64,000 nt of DNA from Lachnospiraceae bacterium (GTDB taxonomy: Bacteria; Bacillota; Clostridia; Lachnospirales; Lachnospiraceae), in contig JAILGF010000075.1 of NCBI GenBank assembly GCA_024696945.1, positions 1 to 64,000 of the forward strand. The letters are read 5' to 3'. The translations under genes were made by a program, and so were the position numbers. Positions 51,292-59,397 of the stretch are shown piece by piece (the stretch's first letter is position 1; each line of letters starts with the position of its first letter). The notes under the pieces were generated by a model that was given only the letters and a program-made list of their open reading frames with translations, was not told where the DNA came from and ran no database searches.

Positions 51292-53622
51292 ATGAAAGAC
51301 GATTTTATGAGCAGCGGCTCGGGGAGCAGGAATTATACCGCAGATGAAATAGACAGAGCCAGAAAGATGCAGAAGAAAAACGGCGGTACTCTGATGGACA
51401 ACCTGGCTAAGCTTACCGGTCGCGGAATGCCTTCTACTACAAGTATGGCAGACCTTACCAGTATGTACAGGAAGGCCAATCAGGAGCTTAGTTCTTTTAT
51501 TGAGGCTGACAGCAAGAGAAAGAAAGAGGCCGAAGCCAAGAATGATGCCGTTCGCCAGCAGCTTATGGAAAACCAGGAGAAGCTTAATAAGGCTCTGGAC
51601 AGTTATACAAATACCCTGAAAGAGGATTTTGGAATCGAGCCTCAGCAGGATAATTCCTGGATGAACGATTTCGGTATTCCTTCAGGCCAGAACAGTACAG
51701 GTGTTTCCGGAGGAGCTTCGGGTCAGGGTAATCTGGGTGCGGTAGAAGGTAATGGTCAGACCGGCGCAGGTCTTCAGGGGACTTATGCTACTGACAATGC
51801 TTACGGGACTGCACAACCCGGAACCCAGCAGGCCGCAAAGACAGAAGAGGAACTGGCATCCACAAGAGAAGTAAACCTTGAGAAATTTAACGGTCTTGCC
51901 GATGAGATAAATAAAACGGTTTTCGGGCAGGAGGAGTTCGTAAAGAAGCTTGTTATAGCTTTTAAACGTCCGCTCGTAATGCCTCCCGAGAATCCCAAGG
52001 CGCTAAATACAATCCTTCTTACCGGGAAAAAGGATACCGGTAAGCATTTTGCATTGACTGAGATAGCAAAAGAACTGAACAAGCGTGGAATTCTTCGCAA
52101 TTCGGATATCCGTGTGCTTGATCTTGGCTTATATACCGACGCTTCCATGGAGAAGCTTTTCCTTCAGGATATTTTCTCGGCACTCTCATGTAATTCGAGG
52201 ATTGTTCTGTTTGAGAATTTTGAGAACTGTCATCCGTCATTCCTTTCACATATTTCCTCGCTTGTGATCGACGGAAGATTCCAGCTTTCAGAGCGCTATA
52301 TATTCCAGAAGGGTCAGCTTGTAAACGTACAGAATTCACTTGCAAGCGAAGCCGTGAGCGCATTCACCGCCAACGGAAAGTATCTGATCTTCATTACCGA
52401 AAAGACTCTTGATAAATGCGCAGGCATCATGGGCGCTCCGTTCATCAATGCACTTGGGGATGTATGTACAACAAAAGAGCTTGAGGCTATCGCCATCAGA
52501 AAGATAGCTGAAGGTGAGCTGGAAGACTTAAAGAACAAGGCTGCTAATCGTTTCTTCTTTAAGCTTGACTTTGATGAAGGCTTCTTGGACTACAGCGTTT
52601 CGAGGTCAGAGCGTCAGGCAGGCTTACGTGGGGTACAGGATTTTTATGATTCCGTATTACAGGCGCTCGCACAGGCAAAGCTTGAAGGTGATTATCCTAA
52701 GGATGCAGCATTAAAGCTTGGTGTGGCAGAGGGAAGGATTAATGCAAAATACGACGAGGAACTGATCGATCTGTCGGCACTTCTTCCCGAAGGATTCCGT
52801 GGCGAGATTGAAGAGATCAAGAAGGAAATGGATGCCATTGTCGGTCTTGCAAAGGTTAAGGAATACGTATTCAGCCTCGAAGAGTATTATAAAGTTCAGA
52901 AGCGCAGGCAGGAAGAGGGCTTGAAGACCAGTGAGGTCAGCAAGCACATGATCTTTACCGGAAGTCCAGGAACAGGAAAAACGACTATTGCAAGGATCAT
53001 AAGCAAGTATCTGAAGGCTATCGGAGTCCTTACCGGAGGACAGCTCGTTGAAGTATCAAGAGCTGACCTTGTGGGACGTTATGTAGGACATACGGCACCT
53101 CTTACAAACCAGGTTATTTCTTCCGCTATAGGCGGCGTGCTCTTTATTGATGAGGCGTACAGCTTATACAGGGGTAAGGATGACAGCTTTGGCTTAGAGG
53201 CTATCGATACTCTGGTTAAGGGAATCGAGGATAACAGGGAGAACCTGATAGTTATCCTTGCCGGTTATTCCAACGAGATGCAGGAATTCTTGACGAGTAA
53301 CTCGGGACTTAAGTCACGTTTCCCGAATGTCATCAACTTCCCGGATTATACCGGAGAGGAACTTTTAAAGATCGCTAAGTCAATAGCCAAATCAAAGGGT
53401 TATACTATCGATGAAGGCGCTGATCCTGCACTTACAACATATTTCAATGCAGTTCAGATGGTGAGGGCTGCGGATGCAGGCAACGGCAGACTTGCAAGGA
53501 ATAAGATAGAAGAGGCGATACTTAACCAGTCAAAGAGGCTGGTAGCTGAACCGAATGCAGAGTTGTCAGTGCTCATGTCGGAAGATTTTGATCTGAATGA
53601 CGTAATGAGTGATGAAAAATAA
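51292..53622 (+). CDS. Double AAA ATPase with CbxX/SpoVK-type C-terminal module
   Basis: This is a 776-residue protein. Residues about 1-200 are low-complexity and Gln/Gly/Ser-rich. Residues about 205-480 form a ClpB-like AAA module with a degenerate Walker A (GKKDTGKH) and an abnormal Walker B (RIVLFENFE), so it is probably inactive. Residues about 510-776 form an active CbxX/SpoVK-type AAA module: GSPGTGKTTIARI, GVLFIDEAYSLYRG, SRFPNVINF, and a C-terminal helical lid. Such ATPases remodel protein complexes as hexamers. It is directly downstream of the SCP2-like gene. The substrate is unknown. Confidence 0.85.
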   Translation: MKDDFMSSGSGSRNYTADEIDRARKMQKKNGGTLMDNLAKLTGRGMPSTTSMADLTSMYRKANQELSSFIEADSKRKKEAEAKNDAVRQQLMENQEKLNKALDSYTNTLKEDFGIEPQQDNSWMNDFGIPSGQNSTGVSGGASGQGNLGAVEGNGQTGAGLQGTYATDNAYGTAQPGTQQAAKTEEELASTREVNLEKFNGLADEINKTVFGQEEFVKKLVIAFKRPLVMPPENPKALNTILLTGKKDTGKHFALTEIAKELNKRGILRNSDIRVLDLGLYTDASMEKLFLQDIFSALSCNSRIVLFENFENCHPSFLSHISSLVIDGRFQLSERYIFQKGQLVNVQNSLASEAVSAFTANGKYLIFITEKTLDKCAGIMGAPFINALGDVCTTKELEAIAIRKIAEGELEDLKNKAANRFFFKLDFDEGFLDYSVSRSERQAGLRGVQDFYDSVLQALAQAKLEGDYPKDAALKLGVAEGRINAKYDEELIDLSALLPEGFRGEIEEIKKEMDAIVGLAKVKEYVFSLEEYYKVQKRRQEEGLKTSEVSKHMIFTGSPGTGKTTIARIISKYLKAIGVLTGGQLVEVSRADLVGRYVGHTAPLTNQVISSAIGGVLFIDEAYSLYRGKDDSFGLEAIDTLVKGIEDNRENLIVILAGYSNEMQEFLTSNSGLKSRFPNVINFPDYTGEELLKIAKSIAKSKGYTIDEGADPALTTYFNAVQMVRAADAGNGRLARNKIEEAILNQSKRLVAEPNAELSVLMSEDFDLNDVMSDEK

Positions 53623-53636
53623 TATAGCAAAATGAA

Positions 53637-53677
53637 GATATCCCCCACCTTTTAGCGAAGGTGGGGAATATCCTTTT
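53637..53677 (+). terminator. Terminator-like hairpin just ahead of the LRR gene
   Basis: ATCCCCCACCTT pairs with AAGGTGGGGAAT across a 6-nt loop and is followed by T5. Only 19 bp separate it from the ATG at 53697, too short for a downstream promoter. The LRR gene must therefore rely on read-through or an internal control. Confidence 0.75.
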
Positions 53678-53696
53678 TAGTCGGAGGGCTGATATA

Positions 53697-56501
53697 ATGA
53701 AAGCAAAAAGGCTTATATGTCTGTTTTTATCAGTATTAATGGTCATAGGTGTTTTAAACATGGATTATAGTCCGGTGAATGCTGCTTCAAAAAAGAAAAA
53801 GGTTGAGTTCAGCGTCAAAACCGTGAATGACGGGCTGGATTTAAAGTTTACCATCGAGGAATATCCCGGAGCTGAATACTATAATATTGTATTATGCGGT
53901 AGGGAGAATGCATATTCTCCTTATCTTGATAATAAAGATAAGGATATTTCACTTATTATCGCAAAGGTAAAAGCAGATTCCGGAAAGACTGTCTATACGA
54001 TGAACGGACTTACAAAAGGTAAGTACACTTTTTATGTTGAGGCTATGGAGCCTGAAGACACATATTATGAGGATAACGTAAAAAGTGAAAAGAAGACGGT
54101 TACTGTTAAGGCTCCTGCAATCTCTGAAAGGGGCGAGGTCAAGTATGATTTCTCTAAAACCAAGATCGGAGAGGTCATTACTTTTGGTGCTTACGAGCAG
54201 GACGGAGATCTTTCGAATGGGAAAGAGCCTATTGAATGGATCGTCCTTTCTAAGGATAAGAATGAGATGTTGGTACTAAGTAAATATGCGCTTGATTATC
54301 TCCCTTTCCATGTACGAGAATATTACGGGGAGGATGAGACTGACAAATGCTTTACCACTTGGGCTAGCTGCTCGATCCGTGATTTCCTGAACAATGTTTT
54401 TTATGATGAGGCATTTACTAAGGGAGAGAAGAAGCTAGTAAAAACGAATACCATTAAAACTACTGTGGATTTTGAATGGAGAAAGAAAGAAACGAAAACT
54501 ACAAAAGATAATGTTTTCCTGCTTTCTTCCAAGGATCTTACAAGTAAATCCTATGGATTCGCCAAGGAAAGAACTCTTGAAGATATAAACCGCAGATGTT
54601 CGTATACTGCTTACGCCATACTTCAGAAAGAGTTTAACAGGGATCATCGATATAGTGGCGCGGGCATTTCTGATTACCGGACGGAAGATGGTGATGAAGC
54701 CATTGAATGGATGCTCAGGGATCTTTGGATGGAGGAACAGTTTCTTAATATTGTCAGAGAGAATGGAACGATTACGTTTTCTAATTTTAAAGAACATTTT
54801 AAAATCGGATACGGATACGCTGTAAGACCCGCCATCCTGATAGATATGAGCTCTTTTAAGATTAAGGAAGTTGAAAGTGTTCGGAAAGATGCTAATGCCG
54901 AAAATAAAAAGAAGATTAAGATCAATAAAAAGAATTTCCCTTATGAGGAGTTTAGGGATTATATCAGCGAAGAATTTGACAAAAATGAAGATGGCTGGCT
55001 AAGCGAGAAGGAAATGAATTCGGTTGAAAATATTTCTTTTTCGGGTGGGTACTATGATTATGACAGTATAAGTAAGAAGAACAGATTTAAGGGGATAGAA
55101 TTATTCAAAAATCTTAGGACTCTGTCTATTACTAATGCCACTATAAAGAAAATCGATCTCAGCAATATTAAAACACTTGAAAAACTGACTATACGTATTA
55201 ATGAAAAAAACAGCAGTATTGATATTAGCGGATGTTCTAATCTAAAAGAACTGTCGCTTACTAATTATGGAGGTTCATACGGTTATTATAATAAGAATGC
55301 TTCTCTTAAACAGATTAAGTTAATCGGTGATTCCTCTTTGGAAAAAGTCTCTATCAAAAATGTAAAAATTAAGACAGTAAACTTGCCGGAGAGTAATAAT
55401 ATAGTATCACTTACACTGTCAGATCTGCAGCTTTCAGAATTGAACCTCGGTAATAATACTGCATTGCAGAGTTTTATCTGTAACGGAAACAATTTAAAGG
55501 TCCTTGACGTCAGCAAAAATACGGACCTGACCTCCTTGGATTGTTCCGGTAATAAGCTTTCAGAACTCGATCTGAGCAATAATACTATGATAACCGATCT
55601 GAACTGCCAACAGAATGAATTGTCAAAACTTGATCTGAGCAGGAATTTGAAGCTGATTTATCTGAACTGTTCCGAAAATAAATTATCGGAACTTGACTTC
55701 GGTACTAACACTGTTCTGGAAGAGTTAAACTGTTCAGAAAATGCATTATCAGCGTTAGATCTAAACAGTAGTAATCTTAATAAATTGGATTGTTCCCTTA
55801 ATCAGTTACAGGTACTGAATTTGAAAAAGTCCGGATCTCTAAAAGAACTGAATTGCTACGGAAATCAGCTTTCAGATATAGATATTAGTAAAAATACAGC
55901 GTTGATGGATTTAAACTGTGCAGACAATAAACTGACAACAATAGATATAAGTAACAATCCGGTTCTCGAAATATTAGATTGTTCTTACAATCAGATTGTC
56001 AGATTGGATGTCAGCAGTAGTAAGTCACTGACCGAACTTGCTTGCATGGATAACAGTATGGAATCTATAAAATTATGTAAAGGGCTTACACTACTTGATT
56101 GTAGTAAGAACCAGCTTACAGATGTAGATGTTAGTGCAATAGTTGGTTTACAAGTTTTGAACTGTTCAGTTAATAAACTATCTTCTATAGATGTCAGCCG
56201 AAATACTGATCTGTGTGATCTGTTCTGTAGAAATAATGAATTAACTAAATTGGATATTAGCAAGAATAAAAATCTTGGCGTATTGAATTGCTCATATAAC
56301 AGGCTTAAAGAGCTTGATCTTACTAAGAATACTGAATTGACGGGATTGGATTGCGGATATAATGAGCTTACGGAATTGAATACCAGTAAAAATAAAGAAT
56401 TATCCTGGTTATACTGTAGCGGCAATAAGATTAAAGAATTAGATCTGCATAATAATTATATACAAGATGGTGATTGGGAAAATGATATTGTAGTTAAGTG
56501 A
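53697..56501 (+). CDS. Secreted DUF6273 / EF-hand / leucine-rich repeat protein
   Basis: This is a 934-residue exported protein starting at ATG 53697 (CGGAGGG upstream). A signal peptide occupies 1-32 (ending VNAA), then an Fn3-like segment (about 35-145). A DUF6273 domain (about 150-390) has ITFGAYEQDGD, IEWIVLSKDKN and YAVRPAILID. One classic EF-hand calcium loop, DKNEDGWLSEKE, lies near residue 428. About 16 leucine-rich repeats of 21 residues follow (about 590-920), with the pattern L.CS.N.L..LDLS.N. No LPXTG or membrane tail is present. It is probably a surface or secreted binding protein. Confidence 0.88.
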   Translation: MKAKRLICLFLSVLMVIGVLNMDYSPVNAASKKKKVEFSVKTVNDGLDLKFTIEEYPGAEYYNIVLCGRENAYSPYLDNKDKDISLIIAKVKADSGKTVYTMNGLTKGKYTFYVEAMEPEDTYYEDNVKSEKKTVTVKAPAISERGEVKYDFSKTKIGEVITFGAYEQDGDLSNGKEPIEWIVLSKDKNEMLVLSKYALDYLPFHVREYYGEDETDKCFTTWASCSIRDFLNNVFYDEAFTKGEKKLVKTNTIKTTVDFEWRKKETKTTKDNVFLLSSKDLTSKSYGFAKERTLEDINRRCSYTAYAILQKEFNRDHRYSGAGISDYRTEDGDEAIEWMLRDLWMEEQFLNIVRENGTITFSNFKEHFKIGYGYAVRPAILIDMSSFKIKEVESVRKDANAENKKKIKINKKNFPYEEFRDYISEEFDKNEDGWLSEKEMNSVENISFSGGYYDYDSISKKNRFKGIELFKNLRTLSITNATIKKIDLSNIKTLEKLTIRINEKNSSIDISGCSNLKELSLTNYGGSYGYYNKNASLKQIKLIGDSSLEKVSIKNVKIKTVNLPESNNIVSLTLSDLQLSELNLGNNTALQSFICNGNNLKVLDVSKNTDLTSLDCSGNKLSELDLSNNTMITDLNCQQNELSKLDLSRNLKLIYLNCSENKLSELDFGTNTVLEELNCSENALSALDLNSSNLNKLDCSLNQLQVLNLKKSGSLKELNCYGNQLSDIDISKNTALMDLNCADNKLTTIDISNNPVLEILDCSYNQIVRLDVSSSKSLTELACMDNSMESIKLCKGLTLLDCSKNQLTDVDVSAIVGLQVLNCSVNKLSSIDVSRNTDLCDLFCRNNELTKLDISKNKNLGVLNCSYNRLKELDLTKNTELTGLDCGYNELTELNTSKNKELSWLYCSGNKIKELDLHNNYIQDGDWENDIVVK

Positions 56502-56539
56502 TAAGAAGCCGATACAAGTAAATTTCATTTTTTATTTAT

Positions 56540-56568
56540 TTGACATATCCCCAGCTTTCGTGTATTAT
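56540..56568 (+). promoter_or_regulatory. Strong sigma-A promoter of the DUF1858 gene
   Basis: A perfect TTGACA and TATTAT are separated by 17 bp, 35 bp before ATG 56604. Confidence 0.8.
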
Positions 56569-56603
56569 AGTGGAGACCTAAAAAAGAAAGGCAGGAAGAA
56601 AAA

Positions 56604-56807
56604 ATGATTACAAAAGATATTACTATCGGTGAGCTCTTAAAGCAGGCTCCGGATGTTGCTCCGATCCTTATGAGTGCAGGTATGCATTGCTTAGGATGCC
56701 CCGCTTCACAGGCAGAGTCCATTGAGGACGCAGCTATGGTTCACGGTCTTAATGTGGACGAGCTTATGGCTGAGATCAACGATTTCTTGGCAAAGAATCC
56801 CGCTTGA
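56604..56807 (+). CDS. DUF1858 domain protein
   Basis: This 67-residue protein consists only of the DUF1858 domain: [27 protein letters not shown] at the N-terminus with the paired Cys, then a helix [13 protein letters not shown]. The fold is found at the N-terminus of hybrid cluster and ScdA/RIC-type proteins and alone in anaerobes, suggesting a redox or Fe-S/nitrosative stress role, not proven here. It is a single-gene unit with a strong promoter, AAAGGCAGG SD and its own terminator. Confidence 0.9.
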   Translation: MITKDITIGELLKQAPDVAPILMSAGMHCLGCPASQAESIEDAAMVHGLNVDELMAEINDFLAKNPA

Positions 56808-56830
56808 TGCAGGACATTTAACAAAACCGA

Positions 56831-56876
56831 AAAGTCCTATGATAATGCAACTTATGCTTTTATCATGGGGCTTTTT
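56831..56876 (+). terminator. Terminator of the DUF1858 gene
   Basis: AAAGTCCTATGATAA pairs with TTATCATGGGGCTTT over 15 bp with two G-U pairs, followed by T residues. Confidence 0.8.
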
Positions 56877-56924
56877 ATGTTATTATAAAGCTGTACAGAT
56901 AATCCAACAGGGAAGGGATACGAG

Positions 56925-59303
56925 ATGCCCAAGCAGAAACCCGAAAAGAAAAAAAGGAGTAAAGTAGGAAGGATCATAAGAAAGAGCCTTCTTATTTTGC
57001 TGTTGGTTATTTTGGCTGCTGTCCTTGTGCTCGGAGTAATCTTCTACAATAAATACGGGAAAAGAATACTGGAACTGAAGAAGGAAGCTCAGAAAATAGC
57101 TGCAAATTCGAAAAGGGATGATTTCAGGGCGAGTGAGACCTCTATCTGCTATTTTTCTGACGGAAGCGTGATGTCGGTGCTTAAGGGCGAGAAGGATGTT
57201 TATTATCTTTCGTATGAGGCCATTCCAAAGTACTGTATTGATTCCCTCCTTGCTACGGAGGACAGGAAGTTTTTTGAACATGCGGGTTATGATGTTTATG
57301 CAATAATCCGTGCCGCTAAGGCTTATCTTGATAACGAGGGAGAGATAAGACAGGGCGGAAGCACAATAACGCAGCAGCTGGCAAGGACCATTTATCTTTC
57401 AAATGAGAAGACGGTTGAAAGAAAGGTAAAGGAGATATTCCTGGCCGCCAACCTGGAGAAGAAATATACAAAATCAGAGATCCTGGAGTTTTATCTTAAC
57501 AATATATATTTTGCGAACGGTTATTACGGGATACAGGCGGCTTCGTACGGATATTTCGGAAAGCCCGCAGGAGAACTGTCGTTATCGGAAGCGGCTTTCT
57601 TGTGCGGTATACCGAACAGTCCCTCGGATTACAATCCGGTGAAAAGATTTGACAATACAATGCTCCGCAGGGATTCCGTCTTAAAACAGATGAGGGAGAA
57701 CGGGTACATTTCCAAGGACGAGTACGAAAAAGCAATTTCCGAAACAATAACCCTTAACCGGAGCAGCCGCGAGAAAAAGAATTATGCGGAAACATTCACC
57801 TATTATTGTGCGGTAAGGATGCTGATGAAGCAGGAGGGCTTTGTTTTAAGGAATGATTTTACCTCAGACAGGGATAAGGATGAGTATGAGGACTTATATG
57901 AGGAGGAATACTATAGGGTTAAGAGAAGCCTATATACCAAAGGATATCGTATCTATACGTCACTGAATCCCGAAAAGCAGGAACTGTTGCAGCAGGCAGT
58001 GGATGAAGGCTTAGCTGAATTTGACGAGAAGCAGGAGAACGGCATTTATGCCCTTCAGGCAAGTGCCGTTTGTATAGATAATGACACCGGATATGTGACC
58101 GCCATAATAGGAGGACGTGAACAGGAATCTGAGGGTTATACATTAAACCGTGCGTTCCAGAGCCCGAGACAGCCGGGAAGCTCCATTAAGCCATTGGTGG
58201 TTTATACTCCCGCTTTTGAGAGGGGATATTATCCCGATACAAAGGTTCTGGACGAGAAGTTTGAAGGGGGACCGCGCAATTCCGGCGGAGTTTATTCGGG
58301 CGAGATCGACATAAGGTATGCGGTCTCGGTTTCAAAGAATACGATCGCATGGAAGCTGTTTGAGGAGCTTACTCCCAAGATCGGGCTTTTGTATTTAAAG
58401 AGAATGGGGTTTGGTCATCTGGTACAGAGCGACTATGTTCCGGCAGCGTCTCTTGGAGGACTTACTTACGGGACTACGGCACTGGAGATGGCAGGAGCCT
58501 ATGCGACCATATGCAATGACGGCATATACAGAGAGCCCACCTGCATTATGAGAATTTCGGATGCGGACGGTGAGACCGTTGCTGGCGGATACGGAAATGA
58601 GAATGATAGGGTAAGGACCTACGAGGCAAATGCTTCGAGGATGATGACTGACGTGCTGAAAACGGTTATGACCTCGGGAACCGGCAGAAGGCTTGCCATA
58701 GAGGGCATTACAAGTGCAGGCAAAACGGGAACCACAGAGAATCAGCGTGACGGCTGGTTTGTCGGATTTACAAAATACTATACCACCGCTGTCTGGGTTG
58801 GATACGATTATCCGAGGGAAATGAAGGAACTTATGGGAAATACGTATCCCGGCTATATCTGGCAGGCATATATGACGGAGATACATAAGGGACTTCAGGA
58901 CAAGGACTTTACGCCGTATACCGACAACAGGACACCTGAGGAGAAGGGTGAAACGGACGAGCCGGAAGCGGATGAAAATATGTATGTCTTTAACGGAAAC
59001 GGAACGGAAGATGGCGGAACATATGCAGGAGAGGATGCCGGTACGGGACTGTCAGGAAGGCTGCTGTTTATAGGCGAGGACGGCAGCAGGATAATCCTTT
59101 CCGACGAGGTTTCGGAGGAGGCCGATACAGACCGTGAAGGAAAGCCGGTCTATTATGATGATGAGGGCAACAGATATCTGTTTGATGAGAAGGGAAGAAA
59201 GGTAGAGGTCCGAGCGGACGGATATCCCGAAGGCTATGCATTGCCCGGAAGCTGGACGTTATATGACCATGAAGGAAACCCCGTTATGAGAAAGACGGAG
59301 TGA
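56925..59303 (+). CDS. Class A penicillin-binding protein
   Basis: This is a 792-residue bifunctional peptidoglycan synthase. A cytoplasmic Lys/Arg tail and one transmembrane helix (about 20-45) are followed by a GT51 glycosyltransferase domain with ATEDRKFFEHAG and QGGSTITQQLARTIYLS. The transpeptidase domain has SSIK (active-site Ser about 419), SKN in VSVSKNTIAW and KTGTTENQRDG (Lys about 600). The last 110 residues are an acidic Glu/Asp/Gly-rich extension of unknown role on the outer face. GGGAAGGGA precedes ATG 56925. Its family is PBP1a-like. Confidence 0.95.
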   Translation: MPKQKPEKKKRSKVGRIIRKSLLILLLVILAAVLVLGVIFYNKYGKRILELKKEAQKIAANSKRDDFRASETSICYFSDGSVMSVLKGEKDVYYLSYEAIPKYCIDSLLATEDRKFFEHAGYDVYAIIRAAKAYLDNEGEIRQGGSTITQQLARTIYLSNEKTVERKVKEIFLAANLEKKYTKSEILEFYLNNIYFANGYYGIQAASYGYFGKPAGELSLSEAAFLCGIPNSPSDYNPVKRFDNTMLRRDSVLKQMRENGYISKDEYEKAISETITLNRSSREKKNYAETFTYYCAVRMLMKQEGFVLRNDFTSDRDKDEYEDLYEEEYYRVKRSLYTKGYRIYTSLNPEKQELLQQAVDEGLAEFDEKQENGIYALQASAVCIDNDTGYVTAIIGGREQESEGYTLNRAFQSPRQPGSSIKPLVVYTPAFERGYYPDTKVLDEKFEGGPRNSGGVYSGEIDIRYAVSVSKNTIAWKLFEELTPKIGLLYLKRMGFGHLVQSDYVPAASLGGLTYGTTALEMAGAYATICNDGIYREPTCIMRISDADGETVAGGYGNENDRVRTYEANASRMMTDVLKTVMTSGTGRRLAIEGITSAGKTGTTENQRDGWFVGFTKYYTTAVWVGYDYPREMKELMGNTYPGYIWQAYMTEIHKGLQDKDFTPYTDNRTPEEKGETDEPEADENMYVFNGNGTEDGGTYAGEDAGTGLSGRLLFIGEDGSRIILSDEVSEEADTDREGKPVYYDDEGNRYLFDEKGRKVEVRADGYPEGYALPGSWTLYDHEGNPVMRKTE

Positions 59304-59337
59304 AAGAGTAGGGAAGTGTACCCTGTATAAGAATTGA

Positions 59338-59366
59338 TTGCATTTTGGAAAACGATAGTTTATAAT
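59338..59366 (+). promoter_or_regulatory. Sigma-A promoter of the trigger-factor-like gene
   Basis: TTGCAT and a perfect TATAAT are separated by 17 bp, 31 bp before ATG 59398. GGAGAGG forms the SD. Confidence 0.7.
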
Positions 59367-59397
59367 GAAAAAAAATCAACCGGAGAGGTCTTGAAAT

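Noticed and set aside
55460-56440. Periodic 63-bp DNA repeats considered as a CRISPR-like array
   Set aside because: The repeats are coding LRR units that diverge at third positions and have no constant repeat/unique spacer structure.
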